From: Granulicella paludicola
GTDB lineage: Bacteria; Acidobacteriota; Terriglobia; Terriglobales; Acidobacteriaceae
Assembly: GCF_025685545.1 (NCBI RefSeq)
Contig: NZ_JAGSYC010000026.1
Location: 434,001 to 498,000 of the forward strand
Length of the DNA stretch: 64,000 bases
Direction: 5' to 3'
The notes under the pieces were generated by a model, which ran no database searches, was not told the DNA's origin, and worked only from the letters and a program-made list of their open reading frames with translations. The translations under genes and the position numbers were made by a program. Of this stretch, positions 24,328 through 33,590 are shown piece after piece (position 1 is the first letter of the stretch; each line of letters opens with the position of its first letter).

Positions 24328-27300
24328 TTAGAAGCTGATACGTCCAGAGAACTGGAAGTCGCGGCTGTCTGACGAAGCAGAGCCCAGCGTTCCAAAGGTG
24401 GCTGTGTTGATGTTTTGACCGATGCCCGCGTTCGAACCGCTTCCACCTCCGCCGAAGGTGACGGAGTTGAGGAGGTTCTGGACGTCGACGCCGAAGGTGA
24501 ACTTGACCTGCGAGGTGATGTCGAAGGTACGGCGCAGACCACCCGTGATGCGGGCGTTGCTTGGAGCACGGAGGTTGAAAGGCGCACGCGGAGCGTCACC
24601 GATCATCTGGTAGCCGGAGTTGCAGAACGGTCCGGTCGATCCCGTGCAGGCCGTCGCGGTGGTGCCGCTGACTCCCTGCCCGGGTGTCGTGCTCGGAACG
24701 TAACCGTTCAGATAGCTGAGGGTGCCGAGTGTGGTAGCGGTTACACCCTGTCCCCACTTGCCGTTAACACGAATGTTCTTGCCTGTGAAGTTGGGGTTGA
24801 CGTCCGGCATGCACTGGCCCTGTCCAGGCTCGGTGCTGCTGGTGCAGGCGGAGGAGGTGATGAAGAGCGGCACACCGGAGAGGTAGGTTCCGATGCCCGA
24901 GACCTCCCACCCACCGGCGATCCAGCGAACGGCACGGGAGTTGTTGCCGATGCCTCCCTTGCCGAACGGCAGCTTATAGACGCCGTATATCGCCAGGTTT
25001 TCTGGCTGGTCCAAATTGCCGACGGAGCGGTCAATGCGGTTGGCGGCGTAAGACTGACCGCTAAGCAACGCAGAGCCAGGAATGGCGTATCCCGAGCGTT
25101 GCGTGCCGGTATCGTCGAGTTCCTTGTTGTAGGTGTAGTTGATATTGAGCGTCAGGCCATGCGTGGGACGGATGGCGAGAGTGAACTCAAAGGCGTTGTA
25201 AACGGCGTTTGCGGAATAGGAGCCCCAGGGATCGGCGGTGCTGGAGTACTGCGGCATCCACTTAAGTCCCTGACCGATGGTGGCGTAAGCAGCACCGGCG
25301 GCGGTCTGCGCTGCGGCTGTAAACCCGGCGTACGGCGCACCGCAGCATCCGGGAAGGATGGTTTGTGCGGCAGCCACGTTCGCGGGAGTGGCAGCATTGT
25401 TCAACAGAGTCGTCTTGACGCCGGTGGTGGCGTTGGTGGTAGCCAAAACCAGGTACTTCGGATTGATCTGACCGGACTGAAGCCCCCGAAGGTTGGAGGC
25501 GCCGGCGATGAAATGCGTAATGCTACCGGCGTAGTTCGCCGTAACGGTGATGTTCGACGTAATGGAGCGCTGAATACCGAAGTTATAGAAGTAGAAGGTC
25601 GGGGTGCGGTCGCCGTAGTACGGGTCGGCGTAGCTGACACCAGCCGTGGAGCGAACGAAGGCACCTGCGCCGTTTACGAAGTTACCGACGAGGCCGGTGG
25701 AGAGCTGACTGGTAGCCGACGGAGGCGTGATGGCCGGCAGCGTGAATGTGGGGCCGCCAAACCTGGAGTTATTCAGCTGCGCGTTGTAACCACTGGTGTT
25801 GAGATAGAACTCCGGCAGGCCTGTGGGGCCAGCCACGGTGTTGGCAGGCAAGCTGACTGGCTGGCTAAATCCAGTCTGACCTGTGGCGTTTGCAGCTGCG
25901 CCACCGGTGCCGCCACCGTGGGAGTAGAGGATGGCTGCGCCACCACGGAAGACGGTCTTGTCATCCACGGAGTAAGCAAAACCGAGGCGAGGACCAAAGT
26001 TCTTCCAGTAGGTGTTGACCGGCGTGCTGCAGCCGCAACTTGCGGAGGGCCCGCCATAATTACCAGCAAACTGGAACGATCCAAGATTTCCAGTGTAGGG
26101 ATTGGTCTGCGTGGCGTTGAGGAAGGACCAGCGATCGGCAGTTTCGCGGAAGCCAGGCAGGTAGTCCCAACGGAGACCGAGATTGAGGGTGAGCTTGGGC
26201 GTGACCTTGAAGTCGTCCTGGAAGTAGGGCGAGATGGGGTGGTAGCGGTCGCCTATATCGGAAAAGGGCTGCAGGGTTGTACTGGTGCTGCTGACAGCAC
26301 CCAGAAGGAAGCTCGCGTAGGCATAGCCAGGAGCCGCGGTAGAGTACGCGGTACCGTTCACCTGAGCGGTGTCGTTATTGCTGTAGGCCAGCGTGATCGG
26401 TGAAGACGGGCTATTGAAGGAGCTGAAGTTTTCCATCAGGTCCTGCAGCTGGATACCGAAGTTGAGGGCATGACGACCGATGACCCACTCCACGTTATCG
26501 ACGACATCAAAGGTGTGCGTGACGGTCTTGTTGGTGATGGCTGGCTGGGCCCAAGCGGTCTGTGCGTTGCTGCCAGCGAAGGTAGCGCCGGGGAACTCGT
26601 CCGAGGCCTGGCCAGCGGGCAGGTTGGTGATGCCAAGGCTGGTTGCCTCATAAAGCGGGTTGCCCTCGGTGATGTTCTGGACCGGCGGTCCGCCGAAGTA
26701 CTGGTAACCCACCTTGAACTGGTTGACCAGGTTGGGGCGGATCGTGATCGTGTGTTCAAGTTCGGCAAAGTTGCCAGCGACGGTCGAAAGAGTCGACGCG
26801 AGGTACGGCACCGGCAGATTAGCTGAACCGGAGGTGTACGGAACAGCATGACGGCGCCCATCGGCATAGGCCACGGAGAGGCGCTGGTTCGACGAGATAT
26901 CGTAGTCCACCTTGCCCGAGAAGAGCAGATTGCGGTATCCACCGGGGATGCCGCCAACATAGTTGTTCGTAACGTTTCCGTTCACTACGGGTGGCAGGAA
27001 GCTCTGCAGCTTTTGCGCGATCGGCGAGATCTCCGACGCAGGGATGACGTTCGGCGTCGGGATGCCGTTCTTCATGCCCATGAACGGCTGGCGGGTGCAG
27101 GTGGTGGCGGTGGGGCAGGTCTGTGTGGTGGGATCGTAGATGGTGTAGCCAATGTTGGCCGTACCGGAGTGATAGGGGCTGGTGCTGGGCAGCAATTCAG
27201 TGAAGTCGCCCGCACGCATGAGCGTGGTAGGCAGGGTGTCGTTGCCATAGGTAGGCGCGGCGGTGGAGTTGACTTTGTCCAGCGTCAACTGGAAGAAGAG

Positions 27301-28308
27301 CTTGTCGCGGCCGTCGAAGAGATGCGGGATACGGACAGGACCGCCAAAGCTGATGGAGAGCTCGTTCTGGTGGTCGGCTGGCTTACTGCCGGTCTGGTTA
27401 CGAGGTCCGGTCACACCCTGAGCATTGGTGTAGGACACATAAGGAGCGGAGAAGCCCCAGGTGTCGAAGATGGTGTTACGGACGAAGTCGGCGACGGTGC
27501 CGTGATACTTGTTGGTGCCGGACTTGAGGTTGTAGTTTTCCAGGCCTGCACCTTGGTACTCAGCGGAGAAGCCGCTTGTGACGACCTTGATCTGGTCGAT
27601 GGCTTCAAGAGGGATGACGTTGAAGACGGGGCGATTGTCGCCTTGCTGCGAGATGCTGGTAAGCGGCAGGCCGTCAACATAGAGTTCGCCGAGGCGGGTG
27701 CCGGTGCCGCCGATGACGGAGGAACGAGTGCCGGGCTGCGCGCCGGGCTGCAGGTTCGAGAACTGCGTGATATCGCGCTGCTGGTTGCCGGATACGAGCA
27801 GGGGGAGTTCCATGTACTCGGTGCCTTGAATCGTGCCGCCGAGAGTGCCGTTGGTGGTATCCAACTGCGGAGGAGCGGTCGAGACGTCGACGGTCTCGCC
27901 CGTATCGCCGATCTTGAGCGTGATGTTGAGGCCGACACTGTTGAGCGCATCCACCTGGATGTTCTGCTGGCGGTAGGCCTGGAAGCCTGCGGCTTTGACG
28001 TCGATGGTGTAGATGCCGGGTAGGAGCGGCGTCATGACGTAAAGTCCGCTGGACGAGGTAGGGTGCGAGACCTTGACGCCGGTGGCGACGTTGGTAGCGG
28101 TCACAGCGGCGTTGGGGACGACTGCGCCCGTAGGATCGGTGACGGTTCCCTGAATGGCACCTTCACCCGCGCTTTGCGCGAAAGCGGTTACAGCGCAGAA
28201 CATGAGGGCCGTCAGGCAGGCAAGCCAGAGAGTGAGGGTGGAGCGGAACGGGCGGCGGCGATGGGTATCTGCACGGCCGGCGGCGTTCGTCGCGGAACTT
28301 GCGGTCAT
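24328..28308 (-). CDS. TonB-dependent (Oar-like) outer-membrane receptor 1 with CarboxypepD_reg domain
   Basis: Outer-membrane protein of 1326 residues. A long N-region plus signal peptide (LACLTALMFCAVTAFAQ) leads to a carboxypeptidase-regulatory/Ig-like domain (GTVTDPTGAVVPNAAVTATN, about 52-140). A plug-like region follows (GELYVDGLPLTSISQQGDNR; AIDQIKVVTSGFSAEYQGAG), then a large beta-barrel with many [YF]xYN-type strands. The chain ends SGRISF, the terminal Phe expected for BAM recognition. GGAGGAA lies 6 bases before the ATG. Such receptors are greatly expanded in Acidobacteria and are thought to import large ligands, often oligosaccharides; the ligand here is unknown. It probably draws energy from the Ton motor encoded at 37.4-40.2 kb. 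Confidence 0.9.
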   Translation of the reverse strand: MTASSATNAAGRADTHRRRPFRSTLTLWLACLTALMFCAVTAFAQSAGEGAIQGTVTDPTGAVVPNAAVTATNVATGVKVSHPTSSSGLYVMTPLLPGIYTIDVKAAGFQAYRQQNIQVDALNSVGLNITLKIGDTGETVDVSTAPPQLDTTNGTLGGTIQGTEYMELPLLVSGNQQRDITQFSNLQPGAQPGTRSSVIGGTGTRLGELYVDGLPLTSISQQGDNRPVFNVIPLEAIDQIKVVTSGFSAEYQGAGLENYNLKSGTNKYHGTVADFVRNTIFDTWGFSAPYVSYTNAQGVTGPRNQTGSKPADHQNELSISFGGPVRIPHLFDGRDKLFFQLTLDKVNSTAAPTYGNDTLPTTLMRAGDFTELLPSTSPYHSGTANIGYTIYDPTTQTCPTATTCTRQPFMGMKNGIPTPNVIPASEISPIAQKLQSFLPPVVNGNVTNNYVGGIPGGYRNLLFSGKVDYDISSNQRLSVAYADGRRHAVPYTSGSANLPVPYLASTLSTVAGNFAELEHTITIRPNLVNQFKVGYQYFGGPPVQNITEGNPLYEATSLGITNLPAGQASDEFPGATFAGSNAQTAWAQPAITNKTVTHTFDVVDNVEWVIGRHALNFGIQLQDLMENFSSFNSPSSPITLAYSNNDTAQVNGTAYSTAAPGYAYASFLLGAVSSTSTTLQPFSDIGDRYHPISPYFQDDFKVTPKLTLNLGLRWDYLPGFRETADRWSFLNATQTNPYTGNLGSFQFAGNYGGPSASCGCSTPVNTYWKNFGPRLGFAYSVDDKTVFRGGAAILYSHGGGTGGAAANATGQTGFSQPVSLPANTVAGPTGLPEFYLNTSGYNAQLNNSRFGGPTFTLPAITPPSATSQLSTGLVGNFVNGAGAFVRSTAGVSYADPYYGDRTPTFYFYNFGIQRSITSNITVTANYAGSITHFIAGASNLRGLQSGQINPKYLVLATTNATTGVKTTLLNNAATPANVAAAQTILPGCCGAPYAGFTAAAQTAAGAAYATIGQGLKWMPQYSSTADPWGSYSANAVYNAFEFTLAIRPTHGLTLNINYTYNKELDDTGTQRSGYAIPGSALLSGQSYAANRIDRSVGNLDQPENLAIYGVYKLPFGKGGIGNNSRAVRWIAGGWEVSGIGTYLSGVPLFITSSACTSSTEPGQGQCMPDVNPNFTGKNIRVNGKWGQGVTATTLGTLSYLNGYVPSTTPGQGVSGTTATACTGSTGPFCNSGYQMIGDAPRAPFNLRAPSNARITGGLRRTFDITSQVKFTFGVDVQNLLNSVTFGGGGSGSNAGIGQNINTATFGTLGSASSDSRDFQFSGRISF

Positions 28309-28361
28309 GGTACTTCCTCCAGAAAGGCGTGCTTGAAATGTCTATCTAAGTTGCGAAATAG

Positions 28362-28391
28362 ACACTAGGTTGCGCGACACGACATTGTCAA
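28362..28391 (-). promoter_or_regulatory. Sigma-70 promoter of TonB receptor 1
   Basis: On the minus strand TTGACA (28386-28391), an 18-base spacer and TAGTGT (28362-28367), about 54 bases before the receptor ATG. Immediately upstream is the box ggaaaatcattcc (28394-28406), also present at the other receptor. Confidence 0.75.
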
Positions 28392-28393
28392 TA

Positions 28394-28406
28394 GGAAAAT
28401 CATTCC
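28394..28406. promoter_or_regulatory. Conserved GGAA-N5-TTCC box upstream of receptor 1
   Basis: ggaaaatcattcc, directly abutting the -35 of the promoter, with half-sites GGAA/TTCC. The same box with one changed base (ggaaaatgattcc) sits at the identical place before receptor 2. It may be an UP-like element or activator site. Confidence 0.55.
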
Positions 28407-28491
28407 AGTCAGACAGATAATGTCGAGCGGGCGTAGGCTTTCCGGAAGACGGTGATGCGTTCTGGCTGAAATCTGCCTGACACACAAAACA

Positions 28492-28524
28492 CACCCCTTA
28501 CAAGGCTTTGCCTTGTAAGGGGTG
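28492..28524 (-). terminator. Terminator of TonB receptor 2
   Basis: A 15-bp perfect stem (28492-28506 against 28510-28524) with a 3-base loop, followed on the minus strand by TGTTTTG. It is 27 bases past the stop at 28551 and separates the two receptor transcripts. Confidence 0.82.
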
Positions 28525-28550
28525 CGGGTGGAGGGGGTTGGGTTGGTTGG

Positions 28551-31500
28551 TTAGAAGTTGAAGTGGCCGGCGACCTGGAAGCTGCGTGGTTTGTTGGAGA
28601 CGCCACCGACTGTGCCGAAGGCAGCGTTGCCGTAGCTGACGTTAGGAGCGGAGAAGATGGTGTGGTTCGCCACATTCACACAATCCGCTTCGATCTGCAG
28701 GTTCATAGCGCTGCGAATCTTGAAGGTGCGCTTGATGTTCATGTCGAGGTCAGTGGAGTTGGGGCCAGTGAGATGGTCTGGGCCGACGCGTGGGGCGTTA
28801 CCCAGGAGTTGATTGGTGGCAGAGGTGACAGCTGCGCCGCCAACGCTCTTTGCTGCGGAGAAGGCGTTGCTGTCGATGTATTTGGTAGCCGTGGTGGTGG
28901 AACTGCAGGCGGTGCCGGTGAGGGTGCCGTCCACGGTACCAAGGCCGATGCTGCAGGCCGTGCGGCGACCGTCGGAGCCACGCCCGAAGCCGCCGCCGAT
29001 GCGGGGGTTGCCGGTGTAGGCGGCGTTGAGGTCAGGCATGCATTGGCCCTGTCCTGGGGAGGAGCAGGTAGCGGCGGTGACGGCAAGGGGCGAACCTGTA
29101 CCGAAGGTGAAGATGCCGCCGAGCTGCCATCCGCCGAGGACCTGACGCGCGATCACATTCTGACCGCCGAGTCTTCCCGTGCCAAACGGCAGGTTGTAGA
29201 CACCGTAGGCATGGATGATATGACGTTGGCTGAGCGTGGTGTCGGAGCGTTCGATGCGATCCATGTGATAGCTGCGAGTGCCGCCGGAGATGGCATTCTG
29301 CGGGACATCGAAGCCAGAACGGAAGGTCCCGTCGTCGCCTACGTTCTTGGACCAGGTGTAGTTGAAGTTGTAGGTAAGACCCTTCCAGTTGCGCTGATCG
29401 ACGGTGACCTGCAGGGAGTTGTAGCTGAAGTTGGCCGTGTTGACGCCCCAGGTGTCGGCCACACTTGAGTATTGCGGGAACGCGACCAGGCCCTGCGTGA
29501 TGGTGGTGGTACCGCCATTGGCGGCAAATTGCTGGTAGAAGTTGGGAATGTTGATGCCAGGAACTTTTGTCGCCGCGATGGCGATGTTGGCTGCCGTAGC
29601 TGGAGCGGAAAGGATGGGTGTTTTGCCGTCGCTTGCCGTTGTGCCAGCCAGTGCAGCGAGGTAGGTGGGGTTGAGCTGGTTGGCCCAGTAGCCACGGATA
29701 TTGCCGCCACCGACGGTGGAGTTGTAGAGATGGTGGCTCTCGTTGCCGGCATAGTTGATGGCGAGGGTCAGGCTGCTGGTGAAGGCATGCTGCACGCCTG
29801 CGTTGAAGAAGGTGAAATCAGGTGCGCGGCTGGAGAAGTAGGGGTCGGCGTAACCGGGTGCCGCGCCTGCAGTAGGACCGCCCACGTAGTTACCGGTGTT
29901 GAGGATGACGGAGGCCGCTCCCGGAACGGGGGCAGCAGGATAGCTGTTGCCCGCGAAGAGCGCCGTGTTGGCTCTGCCGTTGGCCTGGAACTGAGCTCCG
30001 TTATTCAGATAGAAAGACGGGCCTGCAGCAGCTCCGGTGAAGACATCGAGGGGGCTGGTAGCCGTGGTGTTGAAGCCGAGGCCACCGGTTCCGTTGGCAG
30101 CGCCGACGCGTCCACCGACACCGCCACCTTGCGAGAAGACGTGACCGATGCCCGCGCGCCAGACGGTGTTGGGATCGGTGGAGTAGGTGATGCCGAGACG
30201 GGGACCGAAGTTCTTCCAGTAGGTCTGGACAGGAGTGCGGCAGCCGCAGCTTACGCCTGCTCCACCGTAGTTGCCGGCGAACTGCAAAGCGCCCGGGGTT
30301 CCGGTTGCAGGGTTGATTTCGGTGGGGTTCAGGAAGCTCCAACGATCGAGCACTTCATGGAACGGCGGCAGGTAGTCCCAGCGGAGACCAGCATCCACGG
30401 TGAGTTTCGAAGTGGCCTTCCAGGTGTCCTGAATGAAGGGAGCGATGGGCATGTAGCGACCGCCGGTTTCAGCGAGCGGCTGCACGGAGAGTGAGGTCTG
30501 GCTGACTGCGCCAAGCAGGTAGCTGGCATAGGCGTAGCCGGTGGTGGCTGCGGAGGCCTGCGGGAGGCTTGTACCGCTGAACTGCGCCGTAGAGACCGCG
30601 GTGAAAGGTAGCGAGAGGAAGCCAGTCTGCGTTGCGGGGTTGGCGTTGTTGATCTCCTGCCACTGGATGGTGATACCCGCGTTGATGTTGTGCCTGCCCT
30701 TGGTGTACTGGAAGTCATCCAGCAAGGTGAAGTTGTTGGGTGTGGTGATCTGCGTGGAGACAGCTGCGCTGTTGCCGGTCCAGGTGGTGACCGGGGTGGC
30801 AAACTGCTTGCTGGCAGCGAAGCTCATGCCGGGGAACTCGCGTCCTGCCTGTCCTGCCGGAAGATTGGTGAGGCCGAGCGTGGTGGGCGAGTAAGCTGCA
30901 ACACCATCGGTGGAGTCCTGAATGTTCATGAAGAAGCGGACGTAGCCGAACTTCAGCTGGTTGACCATCGAGTTGGAGATGGTCCAGTTGTGCTCGATGT
31001 CGTAGACCTTGGGGAAGATGGCTGCGAGGTCACCGCCGGTGTAGGGCTGGGGCAGGTAGGGAGCGCCGTAGTTGTTGAGGTAGTGGACCGCACCCATCGC
31101 GCCGATGGTGGAGATGCGCTGCGTCGGCGTGATGTCGAAGTCTACGCGCCAGTCGATGGCGTGGTTATCGAAACCGTTGTTGATGAGGCCGGTGTAGTTG
31201 TTGGTGAGGGTGTTGGTGGCGCTGACGGCGGGCAGATACTTCTGAGCGGCCAGAGCGAAGGGCGAAAGGTAGGCGGTGGGAATCACGTTGTTGGTCGCGG
31301 TTCCGTTCTTGAGCCCGGAGAAGGCTGTGCGGGTGCAGGTGGCGCCTGCGCAGGTGTTCGAGGTGGGATCGAAGAGGAAGGCCGTGTTGGTCACCGTCGA
31401 ACCGCCGAAGGTCTGAGCGGTGTTGCCGGTCGGCCCGCCAGCGGAGATGCAGTTGGCCTGGTCGGTCGCGTTGGTGATGGAGAGGCAGGCGAGCTGCGAG

Positions 31501-32573
31501 AAGTCGCCGGTGCGCTCCTGAGCGGTGGGGATGGTGTACTGCGCCGGGTTAGTCGCGCTGCGGTTGTGGAAGCGGTCGTAGGCAACGAAGAAGAAGATGC
31601 GCTTGGTTCCCGGAACGTGGCCGCCGAAGGTGGCGGAGAACTCGTTCTGATGATCGACCGGCTTGGGCGCGAAGGCCTTGCCCGAGGCGGTGGTGACGAT
31701 CGTTGCCTTGTTTGCGAAGCCGTTGAGGTCGAAGGCTGTGTTACGGATGAAGTCGGAGACCTGACCGTGATACTTGAGGCCTCCGGATTTCACCGTGAAG
31801 TTTGTGGCGCCAGCACCGGAAAACTGTACGGGAGGCGTCGAGGTAACTTCCTGGAACTGGTCGATGGCATCGACGCTGACGGCCTGCGATACGACGCGGT
31901 TGTCAGCCTGCTGATTGATCGTCTCGGCTGGGAGACCGTCGAGATAGAGCTGGCCGAGGTAGTTTCCGGTGCCGCCAACGACGGGGAGGCGGGAACCGGA
32001 CTGAACGCCGGGAGCGAGAGCAGCGAACGCCGTGGCGTCGCGCATGGCTGCGTTCACGATAATCGGAAGATTGGAGTAGGTCTCGTTCTCCATGGTGAGA
32101 GCGAGGCTGGCGTTGGTGGTCTCAAGAGCCGGGGGAGCGGAGGTCACTTCGACGGACATGGTCTCGGAGCCGATGGTGAGGGCTACGTCGAGGCCAGTGA
32201 GGTTGGCGGCATTCGCAGTGAGGTTTTTCTGGACAAACTCCTGGAAGCCGGGGGCTTTGACGGAGACGGTGTACTTGCCGGGAATGATGGGCGAGATGTT
32301 GTAGAGGCCGCTGCCTGAGGTTTCGCGGACCGTGGCGACGCCCGTGGCGTCATTGGTAGCGGTGACGGTCGCCTTGGGGACGGCTGCGCCGGTGCCGTCT
32401 GTGACGGTGCCGGTGATGCCAGCTTCACCGCCGGATTGTGCAAGCGCGGCGGTAGAGGAAGCGAACAGGGTGAGGGCGAAGAGACAGACGAGCGAGAGAA
32501 GATGGCCGAGCGTACGAGTGCGGCTTGAGACGTCTCTGCGGACGTTGGTTTTAGGGGTGCAACTTGCGAACAT
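28551..32573 (-). CDS. TonB-dependent (Oar-like) outer-membrane receptor 2 with CarboxypepD_reg domain
   Basis: Paralogue of the downstream receptor, 1340 residues. Signal peptide (LVCLFALTLFASSTAALAQ), CarboxypepD_reg domain (GTVTDGTGAAVPKATVTATN), plug-like part (GQLYLDGLPAETINQQADNR; AIDQFQEVTSTPPVQFSGAG) and a barrel ending VAGHFNF. The two proteins align along their whole length, including the C-C pair (GVSCGCRTPVQTYWKNFGPR here, ASCGCSTPVNTYWKNFGPR in receptor 1), which may form a loop disulphide. GGAGGAA lies 4 bases before the ATG. The tandem arrangement and matching promoters point to duplication and shared control. Ligand unknown. Confidence 0.9.
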   Translation of the reverse strand: MFASCTPKTNVRRDVSSRTRTLGHLLSLVCLFALTLFASSTAALAQSGGEAGITGTVTDGTGAAVPKATVTATNDATGVATVRETSGSGLYNISPIIPGKYTVSVKAPGFQEFVQKNLTANAANLTGLDVALTIGSETMSVEVTSAPPALETTNASLALTMENETYSNLPIIVNAAMRDATAFAALAPGVQSGSRLPVVGGTGNYLGQLYLDGLPAETINQQADNRVVSQAVSVDAIDQFQEVTSTPPVQFSGAGATNFTVKSGGLKYHGQVSDFIRNTAFDLNGFANKATIVTTASGKAFAPKPVDHQNEFSATFGGHVPGTKRIFFFVAYDRFHNRSATNPAQYTIPTAQERTGDFSQLACLSITNATDQANCISAGGPTGNTAQTFGGSTVTNTAFLFDPTSNTCAGATCTRTAFSGLKNGTATNNVIPTAYLSPFALAAQKYLPAVSATNTLTNNYTGLINNGFDNHAIDWRVDFDITPTQRISTIGAMGAVHYLNNYGAPYLPQPYTGGDLAAIFPKVYDIEHNWTISNSMVNQLKFGYVRFFMNIQDSTDGVAAYSPTTLGLTNLPAGQAGREFPGMSFAASKQFATPVTTWTGNSAAVSTQITTPNNFTLLDDFQYTKGRHNINAGITIQWQEINNANPATQTGFLSLPFTAVSTAQFSGTSLPQASAATTGYAYASYLLGAVSQTSLSVQPLAETGGRYMPIAPFIQDTWKATSKLTVDAGLRWDYLPPFHEVLDRWSFLNPTEINPATGTPGALQFAGNYGGAGVSCGCRTPVQTYWKNFGPRLGITYSTDPNTVWRAGIGHVFSQGGGVGGRVGAANGTGGLGFNTTATSPLDVFTGAAAGPSFYLNNGAQFQANGRANTALFAGNSYPAAPVPGAASVILNTGNYVGGPTAGAAPGYADPYFSSRAPDFTFFNAGVQHAFTSSLTLAINYAGNESHHLYNSTVGGGNIRGYWANQLNPTYLAALAGTTASDGKTPILSAPATAANIAIAATKVPGINIPNFYQQFAANGGTTTITQGLVAFPQYSSVADTWGVNTANFSYNSLQVTVDQRNWKGLTYNFNYTWSKNVGDDGTFRSGFDVPQNAISGGTRSYHMDRIERSDTTLSQRHIIHAYGVYNLPFGTGRLGGQNVIARQVLGGWQLGGIFTFGTGSPLAVTAATCSSPGQGQCMPDLNAAYTGNPRIGGGFGRGSDGRRTACSIGLGTVDGTLTGTACSSTTTATKYIDSNAFSAAKSVGGAAVTSATNQLLGNAPRVGPDHLTGPNSTDLDMNIKRTFKIRSAMNLQIEADCVNVANHTIFSAPNVSYGNAAFGTVGGVSNKPRSFQVAGHFNF

Positions 32574-32619
32574 GTATTCCTCCGGAAACGGTCACTTCTG
32601 AACTTGGGAAGCGACCTAG

Positions 32620-32648
32620 ACATTAGGCACGGGAGATACCACTGTCAA
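32620..32648 (-). promoter_or_regulatory. Sigma-70 promoter of TonB receptor 2
   Basis: On the minus strand TTGACA (32643-32648), a 17-base spacer and TAATGT (32620-32625), about 47 bases before the ATG. This is the best-looking promoter in the window. Confidence 0.8.
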
Positions 32649-32650
32649 TA

Positions 32651-32663
32651 GGAAAATGATTCC
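32651..32663. promoter_or_regulatory. Conserved GGAA-N5-TTCC box upstream of receptor 2
   Basis: ggaaaatgattcc, at the same distance from the -35 as the box at 28394-28406. Confidence 0.55.
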
Positions 32664-32862
32664 AACTGCATGCGATATTTTGCCGCTGCTTTTTCAGGGA
32701 GGAATTGCCTCGCACCCCGATGGATCAAGGGTTTTCGCGTTTTTGCGGGACTCTGGAGATAGGCGACAGACGGGCACGATAAGTTGCGAAGTGCGCTGGG
32801 TTAGTACACTCTTATGAGTGGGCTTGCGAATGGAACTACGGGCCCTATCAAGTGAGGTATTT

Positions 32863-33495
32863 GTGGCGAAGCGCCGTGTACTGCTGGTGGACGATGAGGT
32901 AACGATCCTTCTGACGATGAAGGCCGTCCTGGAGATGAATGGTTTCGATGTTGAGACCGCTGCGAGCGCGCGCGAGGCCCGCTCCAAGATCCGTTTGAAC
33001 GAGTACCAGATGGTGATGACGGATATGCGCATGGAGAGCGATGCCGCCGGGCGCGAGGTGATTCAGGCAGCGCGGACCGCTGCGTATCATCCAGCTGTCG
33101 CATTGCTGACGGCCTTCCCTGAGGACGACTGGTCCGAGATGGGCGCGGACCAAATGCTGGTAAAGCCGATGCAGACGGCGATCCTGGTGGAGCAGATTGA
33201 AGAGTTGCTGGTGAGCCATGCAGCGAAGCTGGCGCGGCTTTCGAGCGCGGCTGCCGGCCCTGCTGCGAAGGCTGAGAAGAAGCCGAAGGTGAAGAAGTCT
33301 GCTGCAAAGCGGCTGGCGAGCAAGAAGCTGCCTGCGAAGAAGATCGTGAACAAGAAGACCTCTGCGCCTGCGAAGAAGACTGCTGCCAAGAAGGTCGTCG
33401 CAAAGAAGGTGACTGCGAAGAAGGCTGTCGTGAAGAAGGTCGTCGCGAAGAAGCCGGTGGCTCGCAAGAAGGTTGCGACAAAGCGGAAGAAGTAG
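32863..33495 (+). CDS. Response-regulator receiver domain fused to a histone H1-like lysine-rich tail
   Basis: About 210 residues from the GTG at 32863, chosen because GTGAGG lies 6 bases upstream and AKRRVLLVDDEV follows; the frame is open back to a GTG at 32818. Residues 5-120 are a CheY-like receiver: acidic pair D10-D11, phospho-acceptor D54 in VMTDMRM, the Thr in LLTAFPED and the Lys in LVKPM. There is no HTH or enzymatic output. Instead the last ~76 residues contain about 30 Lys in a KK-every-five pattern (AAKKVVAKKVTAKKAVVKK), as in histone H1-like bacterial proteins such as AlgP or Hc1. The tail should bind DNA or RNA non-specifically. No kinase is adjacent. Confidence 0.85.
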   Translation: MAKRRVLLVDDEVTILLTMKAVLEMNGFDVETAASAREARSKIRLNEYQMVMTDMRMESDAAGREVIQAARTAAYHPAVALLTAFPEDDWSEMGADQMLVKPMQTAILVEQIEELLVSHAAKLARLSSAAAGPAAKAEKKPKVKKSAAKRLASKKLPAKKIVNKKTSAPAKKTAAKKVVAKKVTAKKAVVKKVVAKKPVARKKVATKRKK

Positions 33496-33502
33496 CTACA
33501 AA

Positions 33503-33580
33503 TGAGAAGACATTGTGAGAAGACGAAAGTGAGAAGACAGAGGAGAATGAATCCTACCGTCTTCTCACTTTCGTCTTTTC
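33503..33580. repeat. Inverted period-7 (heptamer) array, locus A
   Basis: Left arm heptamers from 33520: AAGACGA, AAGTGAG, AAGACAG, AGGAGAA, preceded by two tgagaagac copies 13-14 bases apart. The right arm (33559-33580) is the near-perfect reverse complement, giving a 22-bp stem with one mismatch and a 20-base loop. It lies between convergent genes and can act as a terminator. Confidence 0.7.
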
Positions 33581-33590
33581 ACCGCGCTCT

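Noticed and set aside
24415-26403. 662-codon plus-strand frame
   Set aside because: Antisense shadow of TonB receptor 1 with no family features or start signal.
30690-32318. 542-codon plus-strand frame
   Set aside because: Antisense shadow of TonB receptor 2.
24328-32573. SusD-linked polysaccharide utilisation locus
   Set aside because: The receptors are Oar-like with a CarboxypepD_reg domain; no SusD-type lipoprotein gene is adjacent.
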